64,000 bases of DNA. It comes from Stomoxys calcitrans (taxonomy: Eukaryota; Arthropoda; Insecta; Diptera; Muscidae). Below the pieces are notes generated by a model that saw nothing but the letters and a program-made list of their open reading frames with translations, did not search any database and was not told where the DNA came from. The stretch is from NCBI RefSeq assembly GCF_963082655.1, contig NC_081554.1, positions 56,283,869-56,347,868 on the forward strand, given 5' to 3'. Both the position numbers and the translations under genes were made by a program. Shown here piece by piece: positions 30,301 through 42,569 of this stretch (position 1 is the first letter of the stretch; each line of letters begins with the position of its first letter).

Positions 30301-31384
30301 TGTTTCCCTTATAAAGAGGACCGGCCTACATTAGTTCTGTATCAGCTGCTATGGGCAGGCTTTAAGCTTTTATTAAGAATATTACAAAAAAAAACATTCA
30401 AATTGAAACAAAAAAAGTTCAACATATACAAACATGCACAGCTTGCCCCTTACAACCGACCTGCTTAAGGCCCCTGGGTGTGTGTGTGTGTGTGTGTGTG
30501 TGCGGGTCTGTATGTTCGAACGAGATTAATTCCAATACGAAAATGTCATCTAGCTAAAGCCTTTCTGATTTTTGGCTCCCATCATCTATAACTTTCAAAA
30601 GTTTTTGTTATTTTGTTAAAAACAAAAAAAAATCTCCTAAAGTTTTATTCTTAATTTCTCAGCGGCAGTGGTGGTGTGGTTGTTGTTGTTGTGCTTCATG
30701 CATTTTGCTATGAAATTGCTTTTATTCTTAAGTTTTATGAAAGTTATTTTCGCTTTAAATACACTCATGGTTCATGATGATGTGCTTCCGCGCTACTTCC
30801 TCTCTCTCTCTCTCTCTATAACCGCACCAACGTCAAAAGTCGCATGCCTGCCATGGCTTTCGGTTGGTTGTTCGTTGGCAGTCATTCTCTCAAGTTCATG
30901 TTGTAGATTTCCAAGCAAATCTCTTGCCATGTCTCGTACAAGTTCAAATGCTTTTTCAAAAAAACGCTTTTTTTTTCGATACTTTCTGGGGCATCATAGT
31001 AGCTTACACTTAATATTAAAATAGCAAAAACAAAAACAGAACAAAAATATATACACAGCCATTCTAGCAGGCCTCCAATAAAGGCTTTTTTCCATGAAAC
31101 CCTTAGTCTGAAAGTCCAATGCCTGTGATCAAAACTTACGTTTACTCTTTTTGTTCGAAAAAAATTTCACAAAATGTTTGCTATTAAAAATGTTGCCCAC
31201 AGATGCTAGCTAGGCTAGAGAGCATTGAAAAAGTACTTCATATGCTTGTGCTTAAAAGTCCAAAGCACCCTTGTATGGCAATTGACAGCTTAGGTTTGGC
31301 AGATTAGCAAACAACAACAAAGTCAGCCGGTGGGTCGGCCAGCCATTCATTTATTCTGTGCTTTTCATTAAAGTTTCCCATACA
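30301..31384. other. non-coding stretch with microsatellites
   Basis: (TG)n lies at about 30479-30501 and (CT)n at about 30802-30817. GT-rich and AT-rich DNA typical of fly introns. No exon with phase-compatible splice sites was found. Confidence 0.5.
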
Positions 31385-32340
31385 CAGATTTGTTAAGGGA
31401 GGCTTTAACGAATCCTCCTCTTTCATAAGGCGCGAACTCTAGTTGGACAGTATGCCTGAAGCCTGTTAACCTGACAGAAGTTATGCTGTTCGCAAGAAAC
31501 TATGAAAGTTTGAAACTTGATGACACAAATGTTCTAATGTTAGATATGTATGACATATGTATGTGCATATTGTCTTTCTGTCTGGAACTTTTGAAAATAT
31601 GGATTTGCTCAAGAACAGCAAGGCAGCTGGAGCCGATGGGTTGTCAGTTAAGCTATTAAAACCCTTCCAAAGGCAATCAAGGAAAAAAATAGCTTAAAAA
31701 AATTGTTTCTTGGATGGTTTCTTAACGAAGATGCCTGGTCATAGCGAGGATAAATATCTTCTCAGTCAGCCAGGCAGCTATCCAATCCCAGGACAACGTA
31801 TTATTGAATTCAAAAATCGCCCTCGATTGTCGTATAAATCTCAATGAGATGGCTGAACGGTTCAAAATTCACCTGTTCTGGGAGCCGGACCATAAAGATA
31901 TCCCATGGAGTGGTAAAGCAGATGAGCTTGCGAGGCTAGGAACTATCTAACATATTCCATTTCTGTTTGGAACTTTTGAAAATATGGATTTGCTCAAGAA
32001 CAGCAAGGCAGCAGGAGCCGATGGGTTGTCAGTTGAGCTATTAAAACCCTTCCAAAGGCAATAAAGGAAAAATAGCTTGATGGTTTCTTAAAAAAAAAAA
32101 CAATGAGATGGCTGAACAGTTCAAAATTCATCTGTTCTGGGAGCCGGGCCAAAGAGATATCCCAGGGAATTGTAGAGCAGATGAGCTTCCCCTAACATAT
32201 TTCAGGGAAACTGGAATCTGTGGGTTTTCCTCTAATGACATGTAAGCTAGGAACTAGAAGGCATCTTCCTTCGCCTGTTCCTATTGTATCACAATGGACG
32301 AAAAAGTTTATGTGAATATTATGGCAGACTGCCACTTAAA
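31385..32340 (+). mobile_element. LINE fragment with a duplicated RT-start/RNase H chimera
   Basis: A 385-bp unit occurs twice (31584 and 31969 onward). Each unit begins LLKNSKAAGADGLSVKLLKP, the region before RT motif 1 (family: GKAAGADGL), and then jumps to RNase H sequence: NLNEMAERFKIHLFW...DI...KADELARLGT in unit 1 and the matching GNCRADELP in unit 2. The RT domain between is absent, so an internally deleted element was duplicated. Unit 2 has a further internal deletion. Before it (31403-31430) lies 'CTTTAACGAATCCTCCTCTT', shared with 28999. Confidence 0.75.
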
Positions 32341-32431
32341 CCTGACCTAAGCCACCCCCAGAGGTCTTTCCACGCTTATGCCAGAGGGTTGGTGTATTGC
32401 TACGGTATCAACAACTCATGTGTGGTGACGA

Positions 32432-32560
32432 ATGTCACGGCTGGCTCGGCCTTTCTGGGTTAATGCCAAACCTATTGGATTTGTTCATCCACCAGCTTTC
32501 TCAACGAGGTCCGTATTAGTAGAGAGAAAGCGACAACCCACCTTAATGGCCAAAACCCAC
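32432..32560 (-). mobile_element. LINE RT scrap
   Basis: The minus strand gives RFGINPERP, the post-box motif (family: GLGVNPxKTE), preceded by a decayed Leu-rich helix. Plus-strand frames here are shadows. Confidence 0.4.
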
Positions 32561-32944
32561 AAAAGAAAGGATAAAACCCAAATTGACCCACAGGATTTTC
32601 CAAAGCCACAAAATGGCTTTCAAGCTAATGCCGCCGCTGCCTCCGACCTATCAAACCCCTGGGAGGGCTTAGCCATGTACCTCGTAATCATTATGTTGGT
32701 AATGTAGGCTCTGTTGCTACGATATCCAGATTAATGCGCGAGGGGGACCCCACTGCTGGCAAAGACACCCTCAGGTTCAACACTACATTTCCATGAAATA
32801 ATCTTCAAACATTAAATTTTATGGACCGTGCTTTCGATCCAAATAAAGACTTCATGCCTTTTATGTTTTTTTTTTTTTTAATTTTCCTATAGCTCTTAAA
32901 AAATCACCCTTTATATGAAATTTTTGCAATTTTCCATAAAATGG

Positions 32945-34260
32945 ATGGATATGGCGATATTGGTGGAACTCAATGGCATTAAGTCAGTTTTAAAGAAGAT
33001 GCCTGCCATCATGGCCCAAACCTGCGAGATCCAAGGCCCACGGTGAATACAATGCATATACCAAGGCCCAAGGGTGAATACAATGCGTATTACTACCAAC
33101 ATGTAGTAACCTACACTTGAGTACCAATTTTATCCCACGTATTTGAACGTGCTCCCCTCCTTGGTTAGGAGCGAAGCACTACCTAAAAATCTCTCCGATC
33201 TATGGATCACGCCACCCGGTTGAAAACACAACTCCACGCCTTCAAGTCAACACGAATGTCTAGTTTTAACGCAGACGCCTGCCATCATGGCCCCAACCTT
33301 CGAGGTCCACGGATGAATACAATGCGTATACCAACGCCCCCACATGTAGTAACCTACACATGAGTACAAATTTGATCCCACGTATTTAGACGAGTTAACC
33401 CCCTTGGTTAGGAGCGAAACACTACCTAAAACTTTTTTCGATCTATGGGTCACGCCACCCTGTTGAAAACGCAACTCCACTACGTCAAATCAATACAAAT
33501 ATCGAGTTTTAAAGCATATGCCTGTCATCATAGCCCAAACCTGTGAGGCCCACGCGTGAATACAATGTGTCTACCAACGCCCCCACATGAGTACCAATTT
33601 TATCCCACGTTTTTGGACGTATTCACCTCCTTGGTTAGGAGCGGAGCACTACCTAAAAATCCTTTCAATCTGTGGGTCACGGCACCCGGTTGAAAACGCA
33701 ACTCGATGCCTTCAAGTCAATACGAATGTCAAGATTTAACGCAGATGCCTGCCATCAAGGCCCAAGGGTCACGGGTGAATACAATGCTTGTACCAACGCC
33801 CCCACATGTAGTACTTACACATGAGTACCAATTTTATACCACGCATTTGGACGTATTCACCTCCTTGGTTAGAAACGGAACAGTACCCAATACTTCTTCC
33901 GATCTATGGGTCACGCCACCTTTTGAAAACACAACTCCACGCCATCAAATCAACTCGAATATCGAGTTTTTACGCAGATGCCTGCCATTATGGCCCATAC
34001 CTGCGAGGCCCAAAACCCACGGGTTAATAGCAACGCCCCCACATGAGTACCAATTTGATCCCACGTATTTGGACGTATTCATCTCCTTGATTAGGAACGG
34101 AACAGTACCCAAAACTTCTTCCGATCTATTGGTCACGCCACCTTTTGAAAACGCAACTCCTCGCCGTCAAATCAACACGAATGTCGACTTTAAAAGCAGA
34201 TGCCTGCCATAATGACCCAAACCTGCGGTTGAAAACGCAACTTCACGCAGAGTTTGGGCT
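32945..34260 (+). repeat. satellite array, about six units of 222-276 bp
   Basis: GCCTGCCATCATGGCCC recurs at about 33001, 33277, 33520, 33747, 33980 and 34202. Each unit also has 'ACAATGCGTATACCAACGCC', 'CATGAGTACCAATTTTATCC', 'CTCCTTGGTTAGGAGCG' and 'GGTTGAAAACGCAACTCCAC'. One frame (33706-34212) stays open across two units (168 codons) but differs in other units, so I treat it as chance. GC content is higher than in the flanks. It is bordered on the left by LINE debris and on the right by a SINE-like tail (34391-34440) and a dispersed repeat. Confidence 0.9.
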
Positions 34261-34455
34261 CTACACGTGAATTGGGTTCAAACCACAGCCACCACGTTAC
34301 TCCCCGCTGGGGCCTCACCATTGTCAGGCTGCAACCAAAGTTCCAGTGGCTCCTGACACCCGTGGTACCAATGAAAAGGAACACCTCTTTAGGGAGATTG
34401 AGTCGGACTGCACATATCGATATGTGATGAAGTTCAATGACAATTACTGTTTGTC

Positions 34456-35362
34456 ATTGAACTCTCCACCATAGGATGGGGTATATTAATTTCGTGATTC
34501 TGTTTGTAACTCCTCGAAATATTCCTCTTAGACCCAATAAAGTATATATATTCTTGATCGTCATGACATTTTAAGTCGATCTAGCCATGTCAGTCCGTCC
34601 GTTTTTTTGTCGAAAGCACAGTAACTTTGGAAGGAGTAAAGCTAGCCGCTTGACATTTTGCACTAATATATATTATTAGTGTAGGTCGGTTGGGATTGCA
34701 AATGGGCTATATCGGTCCATGTTTTGATATAGCTGCCATATAAACCGATCTTGGGTCTTGACTTCATGAGCCATTAGAGGGCACAATTCTTATCCTATTT
34801 CGCTGAGATTTTCCATGAGGTGTTTAATTATGACTTTTAACAACTGTGGTGAGTATGGTTGAAATTGGGTCATAACCGGATATAGCTGTCATATAAACCT
34901 ATCTAGGGTCTTTACTTCTTGAGCGTCTAGAGGGCGCAATTTCTATCCGATTTGGCTGAAATTTCGCATGGCGTGTTTTGAAATGACTTTTAATAATTTT
35001 TAATAACTTTGACAAATATGGTTCAAATCGATCCATAATCTGATATAGCTGCCATATAAACCAATCTATGATCTTGACTTCTTTAACCACTAGAGGGCGC
35101 AATTCTTATCCGATTTGGCTGAAATTTTGCATGTCGTATTTTGTGAAATTTTGTACAACGGCTTCTGCCATGACCTTCAACATACGTGTTAAATATTGTC
35201 CGAATCGGTCTATAACCCGATACAGCTCCCATATAAACCAATCTCCCTATTTTACTTCTTGAGCCCCTTAAGGGCGCAATTCTTACTCGAATTAGCTGAA
35301 ATTTTACACAATGTCTTCTACAATGATCTTCAACAATCAAATCAATTATGGTCCGAATCGGT
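34456..35362 (+). repeat. hairpin-type dispersed repeat, copy lacking the hairpin end
   Basis: It starts CCACCATAGGATGGGGTATA, then 'AGACCCAATAAAGTATATAT', 'AAGTCGATCTAGCCATGTC' and 'GTCCGTCCG', followed by about four units with 'GATATAGCTGCCATATAAAC' and 'CGATTTGGCTGAAATTT'. The right end fades near 35362. Confidence 0.8.
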
Positions 35363-36768
35363 GGAGTGTACATAAGATTCGGCTTTGTACGCTTTTTTGA
35401 GTAAAGAATTAATTGACTGTGCTTCTACTACAGTTAATCAGCAAACAAACAGTTCGAAAGACGACTAAGGCGACATCCTCCCCTAACCTATATAAAGCCT
35501 TATTAAAATATTATTGGCTTTATTTTTGATAAAAGTTTATGTGACAACGTACATATGTATGTACATACATATGTGTACTCGTTTATTCAAAGTTTGATAT
35601 TTTGCTTTTCGAAGTAAGCACTTTAAAATATTTTCGCTCGTTTGTGTTTTTTTACTCATTGTTGAACTTGCAAAAATCGCTTTCGAAACCTAAACTTACA
35701 GAAAAGCACCTTAAATTTCCGAACCGAACCACAAAGTCTTTTTGTGTTCCTTCTCATTTCACATTATAATAATGTGGGAAAAGGGCTTTTGAAGAAACGA
35801 ACAGAGATTAAGCAGAAAGCATGACAAACAGAGAAGAAAAAAAAACTTTTCAAAAAATCATGAAATAAAAATAATTAAAAAAAAAACATAATAAAAACAC
35901 GATAAAATCATAAAAGTCGCATATTTAATTCATATTTTTTTTTTAAATAAATAAATCCCTGTACACAAAAGTAGAACAACATGCCTAGTCATCCAAAGAA
36001 TTATGAAAATTCAGCCAGCAAAATTTCTAAACATCAACTTATGAACTACAAACACGTACAGCTTGCTTTTTACCACCCTCTAGGAATAAAATAAATGAAG
36101 AAAGAGTGCATGCATGATGAAGCTAAGACGAACGAACGAACACAGCTGCGAACTACGAACAAGCAACCAACGAACAAGCGAACGAACGATATTAAAATGT
36201 TCGTCATCCATTATGTGGTGCAAGCGAAGCCCGGTCGGTCGGTGGCCGTCCACCATTTTAATGAAACTTTTCGTAAAAAATAAAATGGATCGCTCACTAA
36301 CTAAAACAGTCAACAGGCGCCCAGAATTTCCAGCATGTAGCTTATGGACTTTTGCTATAAAGAACTTTCCTCTTTGCCCTAAAGATTTGCTGCTGACTCA
36401 CAATGAGTGAGTGAAAAAGTAGAAATGAAAGCTAAAATAAGATAATAGAGTTGCCATAACATAAAGTATATTAAGTATTGTGGGAACACGACGTCGTTTA
36501 TATGGTCACCACAGCCACGTTTGCATCTGTTAATACGTTGGCCTCAATTTTCGATGACTCGACCACACATTTCAGTTGAAACGGTCGATATTCCCCGTTT
36601 AATGTTGGCCTAGAGCTCTTCCAACGTCATCGGCTTGTTGGCATGTGCGGTAGCGTTGTCAATTCACGGTAACGCAATTTCTTCTTTTTTTAATTGGCTA
36701 TGACAGAATATTTGTTCCACTAGCCGAACGTAGAATAACGTTCCAAGCGGCTCGGACCCACAATGGGA
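35363..36768. other. non-coding AT-rich stretch
   Basis: It contains a perfect 24-bp palindrome of ACATATGTATG type at 35551-35574 and (AACG)n-rich sequence at 36125-36185. No supported gene. Confidence 0.5.
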
Positions 36769-36850
36769 GGCCACCGTGGCGCAGAGGTTAGCATGTCCGC
36801 CTATGAAGCCGAACGCGTGGGTTCGAACCACAGCGTGAACATAAAAAAGG
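36769..36850 (+). mobile_element. SINE head fragment
   Basis: The tRNA-like head only: 'AGGCCACCGTGGCGCAGAGG', 'TTAGCATGTCCGCCTATGA' and a mutated B box GGTTCGAACC. The body is missing after 'GTGAACATAAAAAAGG'. Confidence 0.8.
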
Positions 36851-38222
36851 AGTATATGCAAGATCTAGGCAAGCTGTGAAAATAGTGGCCAGATGGGGCG
36901 CCAGATAGTCGGCCTCCTTCTGTAGTAACGACGTATATATTCCATCAGATCCGGTGTTTAGTGTAAAGGTTGGTACTATAGTCATTTTTCACAGGTGAAA
37001 ACAGATGTTTTTCACTGATACTTTTTTTGAAACACTACAAAAAAAGTAATGAGGGAATATCCTACTGAATGAAATCGGCAATTTTTTTTTGCTTCAAAAT
37101 CTATTATCTAAAAAACGTAATCTTCAACAAATTTCGAATATAGTACCGCCCTTAAGAGTGCGTTCACAAATTCAAAAATTTAAAATTGTCAAGTCCCTAT
37201 TGAGACCTCAGCGGGAGTCCCTTCAGGAATAATCGATCGATTACCGTTGATCACAATAAACAATAGTTTCTTTGAATTAATTCTCCCCAAAGTATAGCCA
37301 AAACGCTAATTTTGGAATATGAAGGCAATATATGACTTTCAGTTTGTACATAAATATCCATTTTATTTTTTAGAATTTGTTGATATGGTAACCCTAACCT
37401 ATTGTGTGAGCTTCCACAGCTTATTTATTTTATAGCTGCCATTAATTTGTTGCTGCCTTTGTCAATGGTTGTTGGGGTTTTGTTGTCGATAAGCACAACA
37501 CAACTTTGTACGAGGGTCTTTTCATACACACACAACCATTCATATCTATAGCTCTTGTTGATATACTTATATGTACTACATTCATTTTAATATGAATACC
37601 AACTCGTATGTTTTTCAAGCACAGAAATTACTCACCACTCACTAGTCATGATTGTTCCCATAGCCCTGGCGAGCTACTCTTTTAACACTCTGAGAGCCTA
37701 ATGAAAAATTCACATTTTGCACTATTTACAGTTGTTTTTGTTTGTTAAAACGACCCTGACTGACTGAGAGAGAGAGCCAGTCATCATCGTTCCCATCAGT
37801 CGGATAGCCAGTCTGTTTATAACAATACAAAAACAACACACAATGGAATAAATAAACTGTTGCTGTGATTGGTTGTTTGCTTTTAGTAGAAGTAACTTTT
37901 GAAAGCCTACTACTTTGTTGTCGTTTGTCTTAAAGAGCCCACCAGTCCATCTTTTTGGTTTCCTGTTAATCCAATGCTGGATGCAAAACTGCTGTTTGAA
38001 AATTGACAGATAGACAGACAGACTCACAGCCCGACCAGCAAACAATTAGGGCGAATGCCTAACAACAAAAAACAATACTTGAGAAGAAACACTTTTTCAC
38101 CATTCTGTGGTTTACGCTTAGCCAGTGCACGGGCATGGGAACAATGAGGAGTTTTTGAGGCAAAACATAAAGGGGAACCAGGTGAGCTATACATTATGAA
38201 GTCTTAGTTAGGCAAGTAAAAC
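36851..38222. other. non-coding AT-rich stretch
   Basis: No repeat that recurs in the window and no coding region supported. (GA)n-like sequence lies at 37762-37775. It could be intronic. Confidence 0.45.
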
Positions 38223-38836
38223 CAAGACCGGATCGTGAAACAAGTAAAAGTCAAACCGGGAGAAGGGCTTATATGGAAGATATATCAGGTTATAGATCGA
38301 TATAGACCGCACTTGGTTGTTGGAATTCGGACAAAAGCACTTCGTTCAAAATTTCAGCTAAATCAGACTACAATTGTGGCTTCTAGGGGTTCGAGATGTC
38401 AAATCGGGAGATTTGTATTTCATATGGAAGCTATGTATTTCAGGTTATGGACCGATTTGGATCATACATGGCACGACTGTTGGAAGTTCCAACAGAACAC
38501 TCTTTGCAAAATTCTAGCGAAATCTGATAACAATTACGACTTCTAGGTGCTAAAGAAGTCAAATCGAAGGGAATTATATTGGGTTGCCCAAAAAGTAATT
38601 GCGGATTTTTTAAAAGAAAGTAAATGCATTTTTAATAAAACTTAGAATGAACTTTAATCAAATATACTTTTTTACACTTTTTTCTAAAGCAAGCTAAAAC
38701 TACAGCTGATAACTGACAGAATAAAGAATGCAATTACAGAGTCACAAGCTGTGAAAAAATTTGTCAACTCCGACTATATGAAAAATCCGCAATTACTTTT
38801 TGGGCAACCCAATATATGGGAGCTATATCCAAATCT
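38223..38836 (-). repeat. hairpin-type dispersed repeat interrupted by a mariner MITE
   Basis: It has 'AAACAAGTAAAAGTC', 'TATATGGAAGATATATCAGG', 'GCAAAATTCTAGCGAAATC' and 'AGAAGTCAAATCG', then MITE copy 6, then ATATGGGAGCTATATCCAAA. Without the MITE and one TA the phrase ...GGGAATTATATGGGAGC is restored, so the MITE is younger. Confidence 0.8.
38579..38812 (+). mobile_element. mariner-like MITE copy 6
   Basis: 234 bp, same orientation as copies 1 and 4, with TA at 38577-38578 and 38813-38814. Both TIRs are intact. It is inserted in a dispersed repeat. Confidence 0.93.
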
Positions 38837-40395
38837 CTTCACTTAGGTGTGATCTTGGACAGGAAACTGAATTGGAAGTGTCACATTCAGGAGCGTACTG
38901 AGAAGGCTCACAGGTGTTGGGCACTATGTAAACGGGCCGTAGGATAGTCTACTGGCTCTATAGGAGCGTGATTAGACCAATACTTACTTACGTCTCAGTA
39001 GTTTGGTGGACTGCTTTGGAGAAAAAGTGCAACATTAGGACCATACAACAGGTTCAGAGAACATGTTATCTTGGCGTAGGCGGAGCGATGAGGACCACGC
39101 CCACTAGGGCACTGGTGACTATTCTAGATATCCGACCCATTGAGGACAGCCACTGCAGCTAATAGACTTAAGGCGATGGAAGAATGGATTGAGGATGGGA
39201 GCAGCTCTGATTGCGCTCGACTACTGTCGCAACTCGGTAGGAAGGAGTTGGGGGCTGAGGCCGGGGATGGTGCACCGGATGATTACGGCGCCCGTTCGGC
39301 CAATTCTCACACATGGTTGTCTGGTGTGACACAAAGCTTTAGACAAGAGAATACACCGCCCTTCCCGGAACCTTCTTTATGCATGGATGGGTCTAAATTG
39401 TATGGGGTCACTGGAATAGGAGTCTTTATTGAATTCCTTGGAATCAGCCAATTTTTTTAGACCTCTGAACGGGTGCAGCGTTTTTCAAGCTGAGGTCTTC
39501 GCGATTCTGAAGGCACTGGAGATGATGTTAATGCGGAAGCGGTTGCTCGATCGGACTGTCACAATATACATGGCGGCGCTGAAAGCTCTGGCGTCAGGGG
39601 CATGAGGTCAAAGCTGGTTAGAAGATACAAAGTTCTTCTTTGAAAAATGGGAAAGACTGCCAGGCTCTGCTGGATCCGAGGTCATAAAGGCGTGGCGGAG
39701 AACGAAACAGCAGACGAGCTAGCCAGGAATTGATTACTGATTGCCGCAGAACTTCAGAAAATCAGCGAAACTTCCACTGTGCGAACTTCTTTGTAGGAAC
39801 GCCTTCTACGATAACTTCACATATAAGGCAACTGTAGATTGTAGGGTGTCAAAGGCTCTGTGACCGAATATTTCGCTTATCATGGGGCTGAGAAAGCATG
39901 ACTTAGGACTGCTTATAAAAGTTCTGACTGGCCATTGCAACGTCAGCTTTGTGACGTCGCGCTATGTGCCTCTCTCTGCAACTTCCTCCCTATACTTCCT
40001 TAAGATGTGCGATGACGTGGAGGAGTTGGAGACGGTCGAGCACCTGTTGTGTCACTGCCCTGCAATTGCGAGGAGTAGACGCAGGATAATGGGTGAACAC
40101 ATTTTTGCGAGCCTGGACTCATTACAGGGTCTTAGCCCTCTTTTCATTCTGGAATTCTGTAGAGATCTGAAATGGCTAACTGGACCATTCTCTCGACAGT
40201 GAGTTTTTTCTTTTTGTCCTATGTGTTATTTTCGTTTTTCTGTCCCTATTTGTTGTCTTGTATCGCTCTGTGGTGTATGTTCATAAAATTTTTCTCCATA
40301 TTCGCTTCTACTCTCTTCTAGGTTGAACACAATGGACATGAGGTCTCTGAGTGAAGCGGCTGCCCTCCAACCTTACCTAATCTGTATATTTCTCT
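38837..40395 (+). mobile_element. LINE (RNase H type): RT thumb, linker, RNase H, zinc motif, 3' UTR
   Basis: GVILDRKLNWKCHIQERTEK (38848-38907) and RPILTYVSVVWW (about 38974-39010) are the thumb. LSQLGRKELGAEAGDGAP is the variable linker. RNase H runs from SLCMDGSKLYGVTGIGVFI (39375-39430) through FQAEVFAILKALEM (39485-39525) to RGHKGVAENETADELARN (39675-39730). The third catalytic Asp is gone: TIYMAALKAL where relatives have YVDSMAALKS. The C-terminal frame (39882-40202) has CDDVEELETVEHLLCHC. The 3' UTR has 'GAACACAATGGACATGAGG' and 'CCAACCTTACCTAATC' at the end. 5'-truncated copy, joined to the dispersed repeat at 38836. Confidence 0.88.
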
Positions 40396-40504
40396 TTTGA
40401 TTAAACGAAAGTACCTGTAATGCAAGAAAGATCTTCGCTCCTATACTAACGCCCTGCTACTTCCTTCCTTAAACTTATAACAAAATTACCATTACATAAA
40501 ATAT

Positions 40505-41287
40505 TTTTATACCCTACACCACTACTGTGGTAAAGGGTATTATAACTTAGTACATTTGTTTGTAACACCCAAAAGGAAGAGGGTAAGATCCTTTGATAAA
40601 TCGATTTAGCTAAGTCCGTCAGTCTATGTCAATTTGTGTACAAACTAAAGGTCGCAATTTTCATCCGATCGTCTTCAAATTTGGTACAGGCATGTTTTTC
40701 GGCCTAGAGACGAAGCCTACTGAAATTGGAAGAAACCGGTTCAGATTTGGATACAGCTCCCATATATATGTTCACCCGATTTTGAGGAATGTTGCAATAA
40801 GGTGCTCATTTGTCAACCGATTCTCTGGGAATTTGGCAGGGAGAATTTTCTTATGACTCTCAACATAACTGGTGAAATTCAAAGAAATCGGCTCTGATTT
40901 AGATATAGCTGCCATTTATGTATATCGCCCAATTTTCTCGTCCATGGCCACCGCAAGCGCTTTTATTAACCAATCTTGTCAAAGATTTGTACAACGCTTT
41001 TCTCAACGACTACCACAATATCTAAGAAGTTTGCTCGAAATAGGTTCAGATTTAGCTCCCATATATATGTTCATCAGATTTTGGATCATTTGCAATAATG
41101 TGGGGTTTTGTCAACCGTATTTATTACAGTTTGGATATATTTGCTCGAAATTTGATACGGAGTGTTTAATAATCCATCTGAAACCATACGCCGAGGTCCA
41201 TCAAAATTAGATATAGCTTCCAATTTGAATTTATAGGGTTGGTGTGGGGTATTATAAAATCGGCACTGCCCGACTTTTGCCTTTCCT
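40505..41287 (+). repeat. dispersed repeat, second hairpin-type family
   Basis: It starts TATACCCTACACCACTACTG and GTAAAGGGTATTATAACTTA, has 'TTTCATCCGATCGTCTTCAA' and three units with 'AGATATAGCTGCCATTTATG'-like phrases, and ends GTGGGGTATTATAAAATCGG, inverting the start. Similar elements are common in flies (from memory). No coding. Confidence 0.75.
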
Positions 41288-42363
41288 TATTGGTTTTAAC
41301 TTAACACTGCTTGTAACTCCTTAAATATGCGTCTAATCGAGATATAGTCAAATAGACGTCTAGCCTTTGGCAGTTGTCATTAACATAACGGCCCAATTAT
41401 GGCCACCGTATAGTTCTAAACTTATCTAGATAAGACAAACTGTTAGACTAAACTTTCCATGTACCAATGTACGTACCTTAACACTTTTATCCTGGAGTGA
41501 GTATAAAGAAGCCTCTATTTAATCACGGCAACACATTAATCGGCTCATTACCTAGAATTTGTTGAGTTCCTATAAAACTTCGCCTTTTAATTTGCCGCTG
41601 ACAATACTTGTGGACTACTGCTATTATTTATTTGTATCTTCTTCAGTCCACTATGCTTCATTCAATCTTTTTTATTTACAGTTTGAATCAAACTTTATCT
41701 ACCCCAATGCTTGTTGGCAGTTTGGTTTCCTTTCATGTATGCGCAGTCCAAACTGTTTGAACTATTGCAAACTTTAGTTTTGCATTTAATAGACTTTCAG
41801 CATTTGTAGCAAGTGACCCGCCATGAAACGATGAGTCAAAGTTGTATAAATGTGTTAAGAGCGTTTGACAGTCGTCTTACCATCCAATTCATGCTGCCTC
41901 ATTCGTTCATTAAATTTTTGCTGCTGGCGTCCGTTGAGAGAAAGCTTACACTCACCAACTGAGAAAGTCAATTCTTTTATCATTGTTTTCTAATGCCAAT
42001 AGAAAGCAAAGCGACTCAAATTGTGGTTGTAAGTCATTAGCTTTGCGGCAAGAGGAGTATTACACTTTTCTCAAGTATGTAGAACACTTTGCACAGATAC
42101 GATGGAGGGAAAGCTTCAAATCGTTAAGTTCAATGACTAAGTTCTTTGCGAAAAAAAAAACTTGAAACTTGTACGAAAAATGCTGGGAGAAACTTTTGAC
42201 CAAATCTTTAAGTTAAACCAAATACGATATTCCTCCGATATACGCAAACCTATTAAAATTAGGGTTTGGAAGTTCCTGGTTTTGCTTGCAAAAGCGGATA
42301 GCTTTTGAAGACTAAGCTAAGAAATTAAATGGCCCAAACAAGTAAAGTGATTATATTGGGCGT
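41288..42363. other. non-coding stretch
   Basis: No gene or repeat recognised. Confidence 0.45.
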
Positions 42364-42530
42364 GGAGACCGCCGTGGCACAGAGGTTAGCATGTCCGAAC
42401 GCCTGGGTTCAAATCCCGGCGTGAACATCGGAAAAGTCATCAGCGGTGGTTATCCCCTTACTAATGTCGGATAACTGGCCTCCGAGTGAACCCACCTTTG
42501 GTAGGCAACTCATTCAACCTAACCTAACCT
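42364..42530 (+). mobile_element. SINE head followed by a LINE 3' end with (CCTAA)n
   Basis: 42364-42475 is a SINE head with a short deletion between A and B boxes, B box GGTTCAAATCC and 'CAGCGGTGGTTATCCCC'. 42480-42530 reads 'CTCCGAGTGAACCCACC' and then CAACCTAACCTAACCTA, the LINE 3' end seen also at 40.37 and 58.9 kb. Confidence 0.7.
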
Positions 42531-42569
42531 ATGTTAATGACGTTAGACGTTGTAGCAACATGCTGACAT

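Noticed and set aside
33706..34212. 168-codon open frame as a protein gene
   Set aside because: It lies entirely in a tandem satellite; the frame is not kept in the other units and no family is recognised.
35551..35574. 24-bp perfect palindrome as an operator or origin
   Set aside because: It is an ACATATGTATG-type microsatellite, common in fly DNA; nothing around it supports a regulatory role.
36095..36410. Overlapping frames at 36.1-36.4 kb as an exon
   Set aside because: They arise from an (AACG)n-like simple repeat; no splice sites with phase support.
42508..42530. Telomeric DNA (CCTAA repeats)
   Set aside because: Only two to three units, at LINE 3' ends, and Diptera lack this telomere repeat.
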